Origin: Ianthella basta
Taxonomy: Eukaryota; Porifera; Demospongiae; Verongiida; Ianthellidae
Assembly: GCA_964019415.1 (NCBI GenBank)
Contig: OZ025875.1
Coordinates: 2,053,001-2,117,000, forward strand
Direction: 5' to 3'
DNA length: 64,000 nucleotides
Shown here: positions 23,873 to 35,777 of the stretch, piece by piece
How the letters are laid out: every line of letters starts with the position of its first letter
Numbering within the stretch: position 1 is the stretch's first letter
Made by a program: the position numbers and the translations under genes
Notes under the pieces: model-generated
The model's input: the letters and a program-made list of their open reading frames with translations, nothing else
Told to the model about the DNA's origin: nothing
Database searches by the model: none

Positions 23873-26800
23873 TATCATGTGCTATTTGTACTGCAGTTCC
23901 ACCTGAGCTAGTGACCTCTCTGATGAATGCCATGCAGGCCCAAGGAGGCTCCCACATGTTCATTTGTGCAGCAGTGGCTGATCCTTGTTTTATGTTTACC
24001 TTCCGCTTCAATGGGGAAAGGATAATACTGTATAAACAGTGCAAAGTATACCTTGGTCACCAACAGCACTCATGGCACTCTGACTGTGTTCAACCTACAA
24101 GGCAGTGATGAAAGGACCTACACCTGTTCTGCTTCCAACAGATATGGAAGTGTGAGCACTGCAGCTGCACTAACATTTCAAGGTGGGTTTGGGTTGGGAT
24201 TTGGAGATTGGATTTGTGTTGCATTTGGTAGTAGGTGCATTGTGTGAGTGATGTCATGATATGCTTGCAATGTATTAGCATATGCCTGCAACCCTGAACA
24301 CCTTCTATTCCAAGGGCGTATCCAGGGGTGTTTCCAAGGTTTCCAGAAACTGGTCAGATCACCTCTGGCTAGTATTTGCATGTATCAGTCATATAATGTC
24401 TATGCTTCCTTATAGCTATACCTTTATGTGTTGGAAACCAGTCATAAAAGTTTTTCTACTGCCTTTTGATGTTCTACACTTTGTTTCTCAGTTCCCCCCA
24501 CTATTGTCTTCTCCCCTTCTGCTGTCCGTGATGTTGTGAGGGGAGAAAACTTGGCTGCCTCATGTCGAGCTAGTGCTGATCCACTACCAATGATTCAGTG
24601 GTTCAGAGGAGACCAGATGCTTAATAATGGAGACCAATCTTCAGGAAATGTATCAATATCACAAAACTTTGAAGGCATGACTCCCAGCAGCCAGCTCACT
24701 ATTACTGGGATCACATCTGAAGGGGAAGGAGCGTACTCTTGTGTAGCCATCAACAGACTGGGGAATGATTCTAGGTCATTTCAAGTCAATAAAATTGGTG
24801 AGTCAGCTATTCCAATATTCTGTCTACTGAGTTTCTGTCAATGATGGCTTGGTAAACAGACTGTCAACTGTTTCCTGCCCTAGCATTGGCTCTGATGCTA
24901 CTGTACATTACACTTCTCTGTATGCAGTGAGACCAAACATTACCAGTATTAATCGAACTGTTAGTGGTGTAGAAAGACCAGCTCTGTTTCATCAAGGGAT
25001 GCTGACATTGGTTGAGTTCACTCTCCAGTTTGAGCTGACATGTGAAGCTTATGGCACTCCTTCACCTGACATCATCTGGCTGAATAATGGCATTGTTCTG
25101 CAGAATATTCCAGGTAGAAGGACCATCACAGTTGAAGATGGAGGATCACTTAGTGAACTGGGTACCATCACCCGGTCCACTCTGAGCCTCTCAGAGGTGC
25201 AGCTATCTGATGCAGGAGAGTACACTTGTAGAGCAATCAGTGGCAATGTCTCCCCCATCCCTGGTACCACGGCATGGATATTCACATTCGGAGTCAATGG
25301 TGAGTATTTTTTACCTTCAAGTCGGTAGTCGAATGCGCTTAGTTTTGAAGCTTGCTGTACTTTGTGTGGTTCCTTCCAACTAATCACACTGTGCTTATAT
25401 CTCCATTTGTGTTGTATACCTTTCAGAAACAAATGAATGTGACCCCAACCCCTGTCTAAGCAATGGCAAGTGTATAGATGGAGTACAAAACTACATGTGC
25501 ATTTGTATATCTTTCCTTGAGGATGGGGTTAGGAATTTCTACACAGGAAGAAACTGTGCTGAAAGTGAGGAACTAGGATACTTGGCATGAGTTGTTCCAT
25601 ACTACATTATACTACTTCATGTATATCATCCACAGAGGTTGACAATTGAGTAGCCCCCTCTCTTACCAACACTCCCATAAGTATGACAGTGGATCTCAAT
25701 GACAAGGTGGTCCTGAGCTGCTCTGCTACTGGCAACCCCACCCCAAACATTCAGTGGTACAAGGTTGGCTTAGCAATTATTATATTAATAAGGGCCCTCA
25801 GGCCTTTGGAAGTGAGTTTGTGATCCCAGAAACAACCCCCAAACAACGAGGATTCTATCAATGTGTAGCCTTCGGATCAGCAGCTTTGGTCCACCAGCAC
25901 GATCTGATGAAGTATCAATATTAATCAATGGTGAGAACATTTTGATATTCAACCGAGAACAAAACTGAGCAACGGTGTGTGTCAATGCACTGTTGTGCAG
26001 GTATTGTTCAACTTCGTATTCGAATTGACTTTGGGAGTAGGAGGAAACGACAATCCAATGCCAATGCTGACATTATAGAGACTGTGAGTGACTTAACATA
26101 CAAGTACATACTAGGTAACCATTGGATGAAAGTGTGTGCTTTTGTATATGCCCTGTTATTAGCTGCAGTTGCAAACAGTGAACCAACCTCTAGCAGTGCA
26201 AGGAGAGTATACAGTCACTGTGTACTCAGTGGAACCTGCTGGGGACAACATCACTGACATTGTGATCACTGTGGCAACAAACAGCTCTCAATCTCCTGCA
26301 AATCTCACTGCTCAGCTGATACAGCCTATTGAACAAACACTGGAAGAAGTTACTGACATCAACGAGCAAAATCGCATTTACTGTAGAGACCACTGAGAGA
26401 TATGGTATGCATTTGTCTAGCTAACTGATGTGTGAGCCTGTGTACAGTGAATGCAGAGCATCCTGTATGCAGCTTCATGCAGTAGCTGATTCCCTACAAT
26501 AGCTATGACTACTGTGAATGTGTTGTGGTAATCATGCAGCACTCAAATCTTATTCACTCCGCCTCCTTACCAAGATGGCTGTCCTGAACTGCCTGACTCA
26601 CCCTGTGGTAATGTTGACGCAGTGACTTGGCCTCAGACTGAAATAGGCCAGGTAGCCTCAGTCCAATGCCGGTGTGGGTTAGATGATGAACTGATTCGGC
26701 AACTGATAGATACTCGGAGGTGTGGTGGAAGGTATGAAACTGGTGCAGTGTGGGAGGAGCCACAGTGTGAGAGCTGCCAGTTCAGTGAGATGAGGAGAAT

Positions 26801-28462
26801 GCTTTGTGCATTAGCTGAGGTTGGTTGATTCATTGGAGTGACAGGTTGTGGTTATGAGAAAGATTAGAGATATACATTGGCTATGGACATCTCATGTACA
26901 TGTTACTGGATTCTGATTCAGCCATTTTCTTGGCCTGTGTATCCTTGCATATGCTACCACTCTTTAGATTGATAACCCAGCCCAGCTTGCCACTGTTTTG
27001 GTGAACATAACTGGTTCTGGTAGTGATAAGATTGAGAGTGAAGATGTCTCTCTCACTGTGGGGCTGCTGGACATTGTCACACAATCTACAGAAGACCTAC
27101 AACAGGAGGATGTGAGTGGCTTAATCCTCTGATGACTAGTCAGTGTCATTCTTCACTATTGTTGCTGTTGGTTGTATTTTACATGTTAGTTGGTTATATT
27201 CTGCATGTTGTAGGTTCAGATGGATGTCCTCTTGATTGTGAACAATGTTCAGCAAGTGTCTCCTGACCAGCTGGCAGCCAGTCAGGAAGAGACAAATTCA
27301 TCAGGCAGGTTTGTGCATACTCTTGGGTAAATACCTTGACCAGCTGAAAGTGAGAGTAACTGCTTGTTCATTGTCATTTTGGTGCACTTAGAAAACTCTT
27401 TGCCCCTGATTTAGGAGCCTTGTTGAGCCAAGTAATGAACAGAACTGCAGCAAGCATGCAAATGGAAGAATTGCCGAAAGTACCATCTGCTGCAATTTCT
27501 CTCCTATCAACTCTTCTGAGAGGCAACAATGGAACAAGACGACTTATATCGATATCAGTGTTTGTATGTGATTCTCTGTTTCAAGAACGGGCAAGTATGA
27601 CAATGGACAACCGCACCAGAGAGATTGTTGGAAGCATTGTAGTTGATTTATCTCTGCGATCAGGTGGAAAAGTACTTTCAATTGCTAAACCTCAAAACAG
27701 CAATGTAGTGCAGCCACGCTTCACTAAAACAATGGTAAGCTGTTACAAATGAGAACATGAGAATTACAATACTGCAGACTGTGTGTTCTAGCACTGCCTG
27801 TGGGCTCTTCTCACATTCAGCTTGCTAGAGAGGAAGGAAGCAACACAAGCTGCCAATTTTGGAACTTTACTGCTGATGGTGAGCTACTCAGATCCATTAA
27901 TGGGAATTGCTCTCTCAGCCTGTTTATGACAGTGTGCATTAACTGTATATGTATAGTGCATTCCGATTCCTCAACTATATGTGCATATCTTCCTATAATG
28001 CAGGTGGTTCTGGTGCATGGGACAGCAGTAACTGCAGAGTGCTCAATGAAACTGCAGAGGAAGTGGAGTGTGGCTGTGATCATCTCACTCACTTTGCCAT
28101 TCTGCTGGTGAGTGACTGACAACTTGCATGAAATAATGCCAGCAGTACACGTCTTGCCATGAATGGTGTAATGGGCTGTTCTTGCGTGCCATCCTCAGTG
28201 TGCATAGTCTTATATAGCAACTTTCCCATTACCAGGCTGTTCTTCTTTCCTGTTACCATGCAAGTATTCCGCTTGCCTCACAGTGTCCTTCCTTTCCATT
28301 TCTCGTCTCCAGGACATCACCCCTGACTCACCAACAATGTCTACTCCAGCTAGTACTGCCCTTGAAGGAGTGTCTTACATTGGCACTGTACTCTCCATCA
28401 TTGGCCTCATCATTGTTATCATCGCCTATCTTGGAGAGGAGTGAGTACTACATTACTAGATG

Positions 28463-28666
28463 AAGTGAGGGCTTCTCAGCTGGCTCAGGCATCAGAAAGG
28501 GTTGGTTCTCTAATACCAGCTTCACAACAGGGTTGAAAACCTTGCCGACGTTTCGACCAGATGCTCTGGTTTTCTTCAGGGCGAAGACCAGAGCATCTGG
28601 TCGAAACGTCGGCAAGGTTTTCAACCCTGTTGTGAAGCTGGTATTAGTGAACCAACCCTTTCTGAT
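28463..28666. mobile_element. Hammerhead-bearing insertion with head-to-head inverted halves and 13-bp target duplication
   Basis: The 13-base sequence ACATTACTAGATG occurs at 28450-28462 and again at 28667-28679. Between them lie 204 bases: a 28-base leader (GAGGGCTTCTCAGCTGGCTC...) and two 79-base arms (28491-28569 and 28588-28666) that are reverse complements with one visible mismatch, separated by 18 bases. Each arm carries the hammerhead-type sequence; only the minus-strand copy has the full core. The insertion lies in the TM1-TM2 intron of copy B. The leader recurs alone near 59819. Confidence 0.8.
28541..28585 (-). ncRNA. Hammerhead-ribozyme-like motif (copy 2, minus strand)
   Basis: On the minus strand: CTGAAGA (28579-28573), stem II ACCAGA/TCTGGT around GCA, GAAA, then CGTC ending at 28547. 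Stem III is the palindrome ACGT. The facing arm (28588-28612) has stem II and GAAACGTC, but its CTGAAGA is truncated to GCGAAGA. Confidence 0.7.
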
Positions 28667-28984
28667 ACATTACTAGATGTAACCAATTGCTTGTGTATGT
28701 GAAAGCCATTCTTAACATGTGTACAGATGCCTATACATGTCTGTACATAAATATATGTGGTTGCCCCTGGTGTAATGAAAGCAGGAAGTAATTATTAGGA
28801 GACAGCATACCGTGTAAGCTCTGATTTCGCGGGATGTTTTTGCAAGTTTTGCAAGGCCGTTCGCATTCGCATAATTATTTTCTTATGAATATTTCATGCT
28901 TTACATTTCCAGTTATTTAAATACGTTGCATATACTACCAATATAAAAATACTGTAATAAAAATTTTCTACAAAAATTATAAGA

Positions 28985-29173
28985 ATGTAGGGATGGCATA
29001 ATAGGACAGAAACAAGTATAGGCTGTTACACTGCGGAGCATTAACCATGGTCCCTACATGCAAGAATGTCGCACCACATAGTCCTACACCCTTGAATGTA
29101 GGGATAAATGGTGAATGCTCCACTGTGTAACAGCCTTTACTTGTTTCTGTCCTTTTTATGCCATCCCTACATC
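28985..29173. mobile_element. Hairpin MITE with ATGTAGGGATGGCATAA arms
   Basis: Imperfect inverted repeat with arms of about 75 bases: ATGTAGGGATGGCATAAT...GGACAGAAACAAGTA on the left and its reverse complement on the right. Relatives with the same ends lie at 30037-30224 and 56785-56985. It lies in the TM1-TM2 intron of copy B. Confidence 0.7.
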
Positions 29174-29546
29174 TTTGCAATTTTTGCAGAAAATTATTAT
29201 TATTTCTAGTTTCTGTGCTTTTTATAGTTGGCAGCTAAGCTGAAACAACACACTTAGTCCCAACCATAGGGCATTGTACCTTATTTTTGTAATCCCTGAG
29301 CACAAGGTGTGATCTAGCACCTAAGTGTTCTGCGCTAACCCAGTGAGAAACAGAGTCTGGAAGCCAACTGTGCAGTAATTAAAAATGGTGAAGTAATTAA
29401 AAACAATTCTGTCTGAATTGAAATTAGCTTCCACATGCATAGACACATGCAATAGGGGAAATGGTGATGATCATGAATGCAACTTTACCACAAACAGTTG
29501 AGTTTACCTTTCTAGAAGTTGTCTTATGCCAAGTCAATGAGTTCTA

Positions 29547-29854
29547 GTCCCAAAGAACTGATGCTCTAGGAGGCAATCCACATCAGGCTGAACCACCCCT
29601 CCCTCAACAGGGATGGTGGGCTGGAGCTGCCTGGATGTTGGATGGCCGCCTTGAGGAAGGCAATCCCACAACTTCCGGTGACACCCCTTGATGTGGCTTC
29701 CGGTGACAGCGCATGATGAGATGCTAGGCTATAAATATGATCAGTGCTCGCGCTAGCATATCTTCGCCCTGAAGAAGACCAGAGCATCTGGTCGAAACGT
29801 CGGCAAGGTTTTCAACCCTGTTGTGAAGCTGGTATTAGAGAGCCAACCCTTTCT
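29547..29854 (+). mobile_element. Complete 308-bp hammerhead-bearing retroelement insertion, 8-bp target duplication
   Basis: GAGTTCTA occurs at 29539-29546 and at 29855-29862. The paralogous intron of gene D reads CAATGAGTTCCACGTTAC (near 56605) with a single copy and no insert. The 308-base body starts GTCCCAAAGAACTG and ends AGCCAACCCTTTCT. It has no coding capacity, a CTATAAATA at about 29730 and a hammerhead motif at 29769-29801, 54 bases before the end. Its last 95 bases match the fragments at 21520 and 28588. Penelope-like or retrozyme-type non-autonomous element is the best guess. Confidence 0.8.
29763..29808 (+). ncRNA. Hammerhead-ribozyme-like motif (copy 3, complete)
   Basis: CTGAAGA 29769-29775; stem II ACCAGA and TCTGGT pair perfectly around GCA; GAAA 29794-29797; CGTC to 29801. 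Stem III is the 4-base palindrome ACGT. Stem I pairs GCC with GGC and continues past one mismatch. All conserved core positions (CUGANGA, GAAA, UH) are present. Confidence 0.75.
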
Positions 29855-30036
29855 GAGTTCTACATTACTATTTCCTTCACCTGCTCACACTTCACGATAA
29901 AATGTAACAAACGAACCTTATTTGAATGCAGTGTACTGTGATCATTTGCTGAAAGCTCATTGACTATCACATATTATAACACACTATAAAAAGTGAAGAA
30001 ACTAGAAGCAATGAAAGTTTTCTGTAATAATAGTAG

Positions 30037-30224
30037 GGATGTAGGGATGGCATAAAAATGACAGAAAAAAGGTTTTTATTCTGCTACATGGTGACGCATT
30101 AGCAATGGTCCTTACATGCAGGAATGGAGCACCATCCTTGAATGTAGGGACCATTGTTAATGCTTTGCTGTGCAGCAGGATTTAATCGTTTCTGCCATTT
30201 TATGCCATCCTACGTCCTTACTAT
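30037..30224. mobile_element. Hairpin MITE, second copy
   Basis: Same family as 28985-29173: GTAGGGATGGCATAAAAATGACAG near the left end, with the complement CTGCCATTTTATGCCATCCTAC at the right. The homologous copy at 56785-56985 is at the equivalent place in gene D, so this one predates the B/D duplication. Confidence 0.65.
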
Positions 30225-32531
30225 TATTGTTGAAATTCTTATTGTTTCTAGTTTCTGTACTTTTTACAGTGTGTAGCTAGCTAGCTAGCTCAGTTGTAGC
30301 TAGATAGCTACTTACCTACAACCATAGGACATTGGTGTAAGTGTTGGACCTTTTTTCTGTAATCCTGGAGCTCAAGGTGTAGTGTAGCTCCTAGGTTCTG
30401 CAGTAGCCTACCGCAAAGACTGCAGAAACGGTATCTATAAGAGCCATATACATAACTGTGCAGTAAGTAAAAATGGTGGGGAAATGCACAACTGTGACTT
30501 TCCTTCAAACGGAATGCAAGCTATCTTTGGCCAAGGCTAGCTACATACTCACGTCCAAACAGACATACGACAATATTGCTAGGGTATCGAACTAACTAAG
30601 CTTTCTAGCCTATTTCATGGACTACACTTCTATATCTGTCATCCATCCAACACACTGTAATAGTCAAACTTCAGAGTATCTCCTGTTTCTTCTTCAAGAC
30701 TGCTCACACAACAGCAGTTTTGAGCAAGCTGTATGTGTTCCCCACCATTCCGATGGTACTGTAGTTAAATCCATTTGAAATGGAATAAATATAATGGAGT
30801 TATGAAATAACAGTAATTACGTAAATTGATAATTGAATGAATAATAAAATTGAATATAAAAATGAATATGAATACAGCTGTTCTTATGATTCATTCTGTT
30901 ATTTTATATTCAATTACAACACAAATGTTTGCAATTGGTAAGATTTCAGTTAGTGTATTCATTCATTTGAATGGCTGGCAAAATAGTATTCTTTGTTTAA
31001 GCTATAGTTGTTCCTATTCTTTCTGGTATTTTCTGCATAGATGTGAGCCTGATAGATTAAAAATTTGCATGGAAGTTATTTGTAATAGTGTGCAAGAAAG
31101 CTGTTTGATATCCTCTCTACCTTCATACTCCTTTACTCCACTCACAATCAGGAGCTTGAAAGAGGTTGTCCATGCAAAGCTGCTGCTCAACCTCTGCTTA
31201 GCTCTGTTGGGGCTGTATGTCACCTTCATCATCAGCACTGTCTCAACTGGTGTACCTGTGCTCTGTGGAGTGGTCTCTGTTCTCATGCACTACTTCTTAC
31301 TGGCTGTGTTCTTCTGGATGACAGCAGAAGCCATTCATTTACACAGGAAGTTGGTGACTGTGTTCAAACCAGACATCACCAGCTATGTCACCATTGCCAT
31401 GGCAATATGCTGGGGTAGGTTGGTGCATGGGGAGAAAGAGAGTAACACAATAACTAGCATTTTCTTCATACCGTATTGCCTTCATGTGCAATCCTACCTC
31501 CTACAGTGGTTCCAGTTTTCATTGTGGTGTTCTCCTTGGCTCCATACTACCATAACTACATTCATTCAAGATTGTAAGGAGCTTGACCGAATACTGCACA
31601 GTAATGCCTGTGTTCAGTGTACTTAAAGTTGGTGTCTTCTCTTTCTTCAAATTGCAGCTGCCGTGTGTATGGATACTCCTTCTATATTGGTCTGCTCATA
31701 CCATTTGGTGTCATCTACATCATGAACTGGGTCATATTCATCCTCATTTTTACCAGTCTGCTGTGTAGGCCCAACATTAGGAAGGAAATGAGCAGTAGTG
31801 GGAACCTTCACAAATTGAAGGAGAACTTCATGATTGCCCTGGGACTGTCTCTTCTCTTTGGAATGGGCTGGGCCATTGGTCTGCTAGCCACCAGTGATCT
31901 TCCTGATGCAGTGCGCTACCCTGCTGAGTGGGTCTTCACCCTGACTACTGCCTTCCTGGGTGTATACCTGTTCATACTCTATGTTGTGAGGTCTCCAGAA
32001 GCACGTAAACTTTGGAAGAGGTGGCTTCTCTGCCAGTGCAAGAAGGCTACTCATGGTGTGTCTAGATCTAGTATCAACAGTCCCAGGTCTCGCTTTGGAA
32101 CAATGACTTCTGCAATCACATCATTGTGGGGAACTTTGAAACGTGGCACACCGAGGAAGGCTGGCAAAAGCACTGACACTCTGACACGCAACACAACTGC
32201 TGAAAAAGCTAATCTACACTCTTTCTCTAGTCCTACTGGAAGATTGCCAGACATTGCATCCCCTTTTGCTGAGCAATCTTCTGTGATGGAGAATATCTTG
32301 GCCGGGGCCACATCCCCCTATTTGCCACCAGTGGATCCAGACGGACCCTCCAACAATGAGGAACCGGTAAAAGTGGACATTGATACTGAATCCATCATTG
32401 AAACTATGAGCTTCCATGACAACTCCTCTTTGTTGGGCTTTAATGCTCTCTCTGCTCAGCAAGACCCAGCTCCAAATGGCACAGATGGAGATTGCTACAC
32501 AGTCCAGAACAAGGAGACTGAAGGGCTCTGA

Positions 32532-33118
32532 CACTATTCCATTGTGACTGCACCTATACTGTATATCCTCAGTGTGACATAGAATGCACTATGCTAAACA
32601 GCGCCATGCAACACTTATATCTAGGCTGTATTGTCATGTAGTGAGTATTTCAGTATAAATTAGACATACAGTGATTCCTGTATAGCCTTGAAAGGTGTGT
32701 GCTTGTACTTTGTAGTCCTTGGCCAGAGGATGCCAAATGATTGGTGATTTGAATGTGTGAACCTTCAACTGAATACAACGGTGACTGGAACACAGTGGTG
32801 GCAGAACATGATTGGGCTTGGTGCGGGGGGAGGGGGTCTGCTGGGTCAAAGCCACCCTTGCTGCAGCGTAAGGGCTAGCTTGGCTTCTGATCATTGATAA
32901 AAATTCCTGTATTATAAAATTGCAAAATATTAGTGTATTATTGTGACCAAGTACGTACATGTGTCAGTGCTCACTTTGTTCACTGCTATACTCGGAACAC
33001 CTGCTATGGCAAATCTGCAGTATAATATAGTTCCAGCTTTATTGCACCAACTCACACACACATTATTGGTCACATATATAATTATGTACGACACCCACAC
33101 TCGCTTCTTCAGTCCAAG
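32532..33118. repeat. Spacer between copies B and C, homologous to 59189-59790
   Basis: No gene was recognised. The sequence GTGACCAAGTACGTACATGTG and the following about 150 bases recur at about 59620-59780 between copies D and E. A G-rich run is at about 32825 (longer at 59477). Confidence 0.7.
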
Positions 33119-35501
33119 TGTGTGCCTACACCATTGGATGTGGCGACATTGCTACCTTGAATGTCACAACATTGGGAGGTGAGAGAGTAAATGTATCCAG
33201 TCATAGAGGGCCGAGTGCCACACAAAATTTAGATGAATGAACTGCCAAATATTATAATGTGTCAAACATTGCATTTATTATAATTATGCGTAATTCTCCT
33301 TTGTTCCAGTGCCCCCTGAAGTAGCCCCCTCAGATGGAATTGTCAGCAAGCCAACAAACATGGGAGATTCAGTGACCATCGCCTTCACTGTTATGAATGA
33401 GCCTATTCCAAATGTCACGAGGGAGGCTATCCAGTGGGTGTTCATGGGAAGTGGAGGTGCTGTCGACCTCTCCTGCCCTAGTACCCTCAAGTACACCTTC
33501 TCTGATGACTGCCTCAACCTCACTGTGAACAACACAGTGGGCAGTACTAGTGATGCTGTAGTCGTAGCCATTGTAAGGAATCCGCTACTGGCCTGAAACT
33601 GCATACAGAATGCTCTGCATTCACTGCATGTATTGCAGTGCCATGTGCACAGGCTCAAACGTATTCTGTTAGCTTCATGCACACATACATACATACAGTA
33701 TATACGTATATATACCATATCTCTGAGAGGCTGTTATAGTAAATGAGATTTGCGCGTTGATGTCTGTAACTTCTTTCAGTGTTTGCTCAAGAGGCCATGT
33801 CAGCTGATCAGCAAGTGTCATTGGAGGATCAGAGCTGTTTGCTGCTACAGTGAGTATAGTGTCAGTGATGTTGTCCCCCGCAGGTTCCACTCATGGGTAC
33901 ACAGTGGCTGTATAGCTTCCCTTCACAGGTAGAAGCTGGCTCACTGTTTGCAACCGCAGCTAATAATAGGGAGTCAATGTCATGAACTTTCATCTAATGG
34001 TTACCCAGTATGTACTAGTATGTCAAGTCACTCACAGTCTCTATAATGTCAGCACTGAAACTGGATTGTCGTTTCCTTCTACTCTCAAATTCAATTTGAA
34101 GGCGAAACTGAACAATGCCTGCACAACAATACATTCACACACTGTCACTCAGTTTCAGTCTCAGTTGAGTATTAAAAGGTCTCACCCTTGATTAAGATTG
34201 ATACTTCATTGACCAAAGTTGCTGAAAACTTCACATTGATAGAATCCTCATTCATTTGGGGTTGTTTCTGGAATGACAAACTCATTCCCAATGGCTTGAC
34301 AGCCCCCTAATTGGGATGTTATCCTTTATCCACTGAATGCAGGGGGTGGGATTGCCAGTAGCAGTGCAGCTCAGTGCTACCTTGTCATTAAGTTCCACCG
34401 TCTGACTCATGGGATATGTGGGATATGTCACACAATTTGTGCTATGGTAGAGTGCACACACAAACATACATATTACACCCACACACACACCATCTCATCT
34501 CACAACTCACCTCCACTGACTGATATTCCAACTGCACTCATTCCAAATCCACCTTCAGTTGTGATTGTTATCTGATACAGGCCAGCATCACTGCCCACTG
34601 TGTTGTTCACAGTGAGGTTGAGGCAGTCATCAGAGAAGGAGTTCTTTCTGGATTGGTCTGCTCGTACCATTTGGTGTCATCTACATTATGAACTGGGTCA
34701 TTTTTGCCAGTCTGCTGTGTAGGCCCAACGTTAGGAAGGAGACCAGCAACAATGAAAACCTTCGCAAACTGAAAGAGAACTTCATGATTGCCCCGGGACT
34801 GTCTCTTCTCTTTGGAATGGGCTGGGCCATTGGTCTGCTAGCCACCAGTGATCTTCCTGATGCAGTGCGCTACCCTGCTGAGTGGGTCTTCACCCTGACT
34901 ACTGCCTTCTTGGGTGTATACCTGTTTATGCTCTATATGTTGTGAGGTCTCCAGAATCATGTGAACTTTGGAAGAGGTGGCTTCTCTGCCAGCACAAGCA
35001 AGCTGCTCATGGTGCATCCAGATCTAGTATCACCAACAAAGGAAGTCTCACTTGGGATCTATGACTTCCACTCTCATATCCAGGGCAGAGTTTTTTAAAC
35101 GTAGTACATTGAGGGAGGCTGGCAAATTAAAGCACTGACACACTGATGCAACCAAACTGCGGCATCTAAAAATCTACACTCTTTCCCTAGTCCAACTGGA
35201 AGGACAACAGCAGACATTACCTCTGTGATAGAGAGTACCACTGCTGAAGTCGCATCCCCCGGCCTATATGCCATCAGTAGAGATCGAGTTAGTCAGTAGA
35301 TTGGACCCAGATGGGCAGTCCAACAACAAGGAAACAGTAAAAGTGGACATTGACACTGAGTCCATCATTGAAACTATGAGTTTCCATGACAGCTCTTCTT
35401 TGTTGGGCTTTAATGCTCTCTCCGCTCAGCAAGACCCAGCTCCAACTGAACCAGATGGAGATTGCTACATAGTCCAGAACAAGGAGACTGAAGCCCTCTG
35501 A
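33119..35501 (+). pseudogene. Copy C: scrambled adhesion-GPCR pseudogene
   Basis: Surviving pieces: the end of an FN3 exon (about 33119-33178); the first part of an Ig exon (33310-33560, PPEVAPSDGIVSKPTNMG); an inverted block 33562-34641; then the TM5-TM7 and tail exon without its acceptor (34642-35501). The HormR, GAIN, GPS and TM1-TM4 exons are missing. TM5 has a 12-base in-frame loss. After TM7 an insertion shifts the frame to a stop (LFMLYML, TGA at about 34945). The tail was once in frame and still encodes [20 protein letters not shown] and the normal C-terminus. No functional receptor can be made from it. Confidence 0.85.
33562..34641 (-). pseudogene. Inverted exon block inside copy C
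   Basis: Read on the minus strand, this block has in normal order the 3' half of the Ig exon (34641-34512), the later Ig exon (about 34420-34210, LNDKVALSCTATGNPTP), the furin-site exon (about 34150-34070, broken) and the following exon (about 33950-33731, MEPAGDNITDTILTVAANSS). It matches 60440-61900 of copy E. About 50 bases of the Ig exon are present both at its left edge in + orientation (33498-33547) and at its right edge inverted. Confidence 0.85.
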
Positions 35502-35777
35502 CACTATTCCAGACTGAAGGGCTCTGACAAAAATTCTTTTGTAATTGCACCTATGCACGTATACTCTTTATTCTCATGCAGCATGAAACAGAATGCACTG
35601 CACATGCTAACTGTAATCAGGACCATGCAATGTCTACGCTGTTACTATTATACATGCAAAAGTAGTAAGATAACCAGTACATACACTGATTGCTGTATCA
35701 TAGCTGTTAATTGTGTGCTTCTACTTAGTAGTCCTTGGACAGAGGATGCCAAATTTGTTGATGATTTGATTGAGTGA

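Larger units (their letters stand above)
22555..32531 (+). pseudogene. Copy B: adhesion GPCR with broken ectodomain and intact HormR-GAIN-GPS-7TM half
   Basis: Intact exons: FN3 half 22555-22641; Ig 23444-23758; Ig 24492-24797; Ig 24928-25299; EGF-like 25427-25564; furin exon 26001-26083; HormR 26575-26819; GAIN 26968-27111, 27214-27308, 27392-27734, 27821-27878; GPS 28004-28107; TM1 28313-28440; TM2-TM4 31152-31414, 31507-31573; TM5-tail 31658-32531. Broken exons: the FN3 at 22855-23298 has lost its acceptor, is fused out of frame to the next FN3 and is shifted again near 23090. The Ig at 23897-24182 has one extra base. The Ig at 25636-25930 has a CGA-to-TGA stop and 16 extra bases. The exon at 26163-26404 has one extra base. 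No signal-peptide exon was found upstream. From the HormR domain onward the frame is clean. It is either a decaying gene or a shortened receptor made by exon skipping or read-through from copy A. Confidence 0.75.

Noticed and set aside
31014..31286. Minus-strand frames opposite the TM2-TM3 exons (also 18309-18515 and 57626-57913)
   Set aside because: They are mirror frames of the highly conserved membrane exon. They end within introns and have no matching splice pattern.
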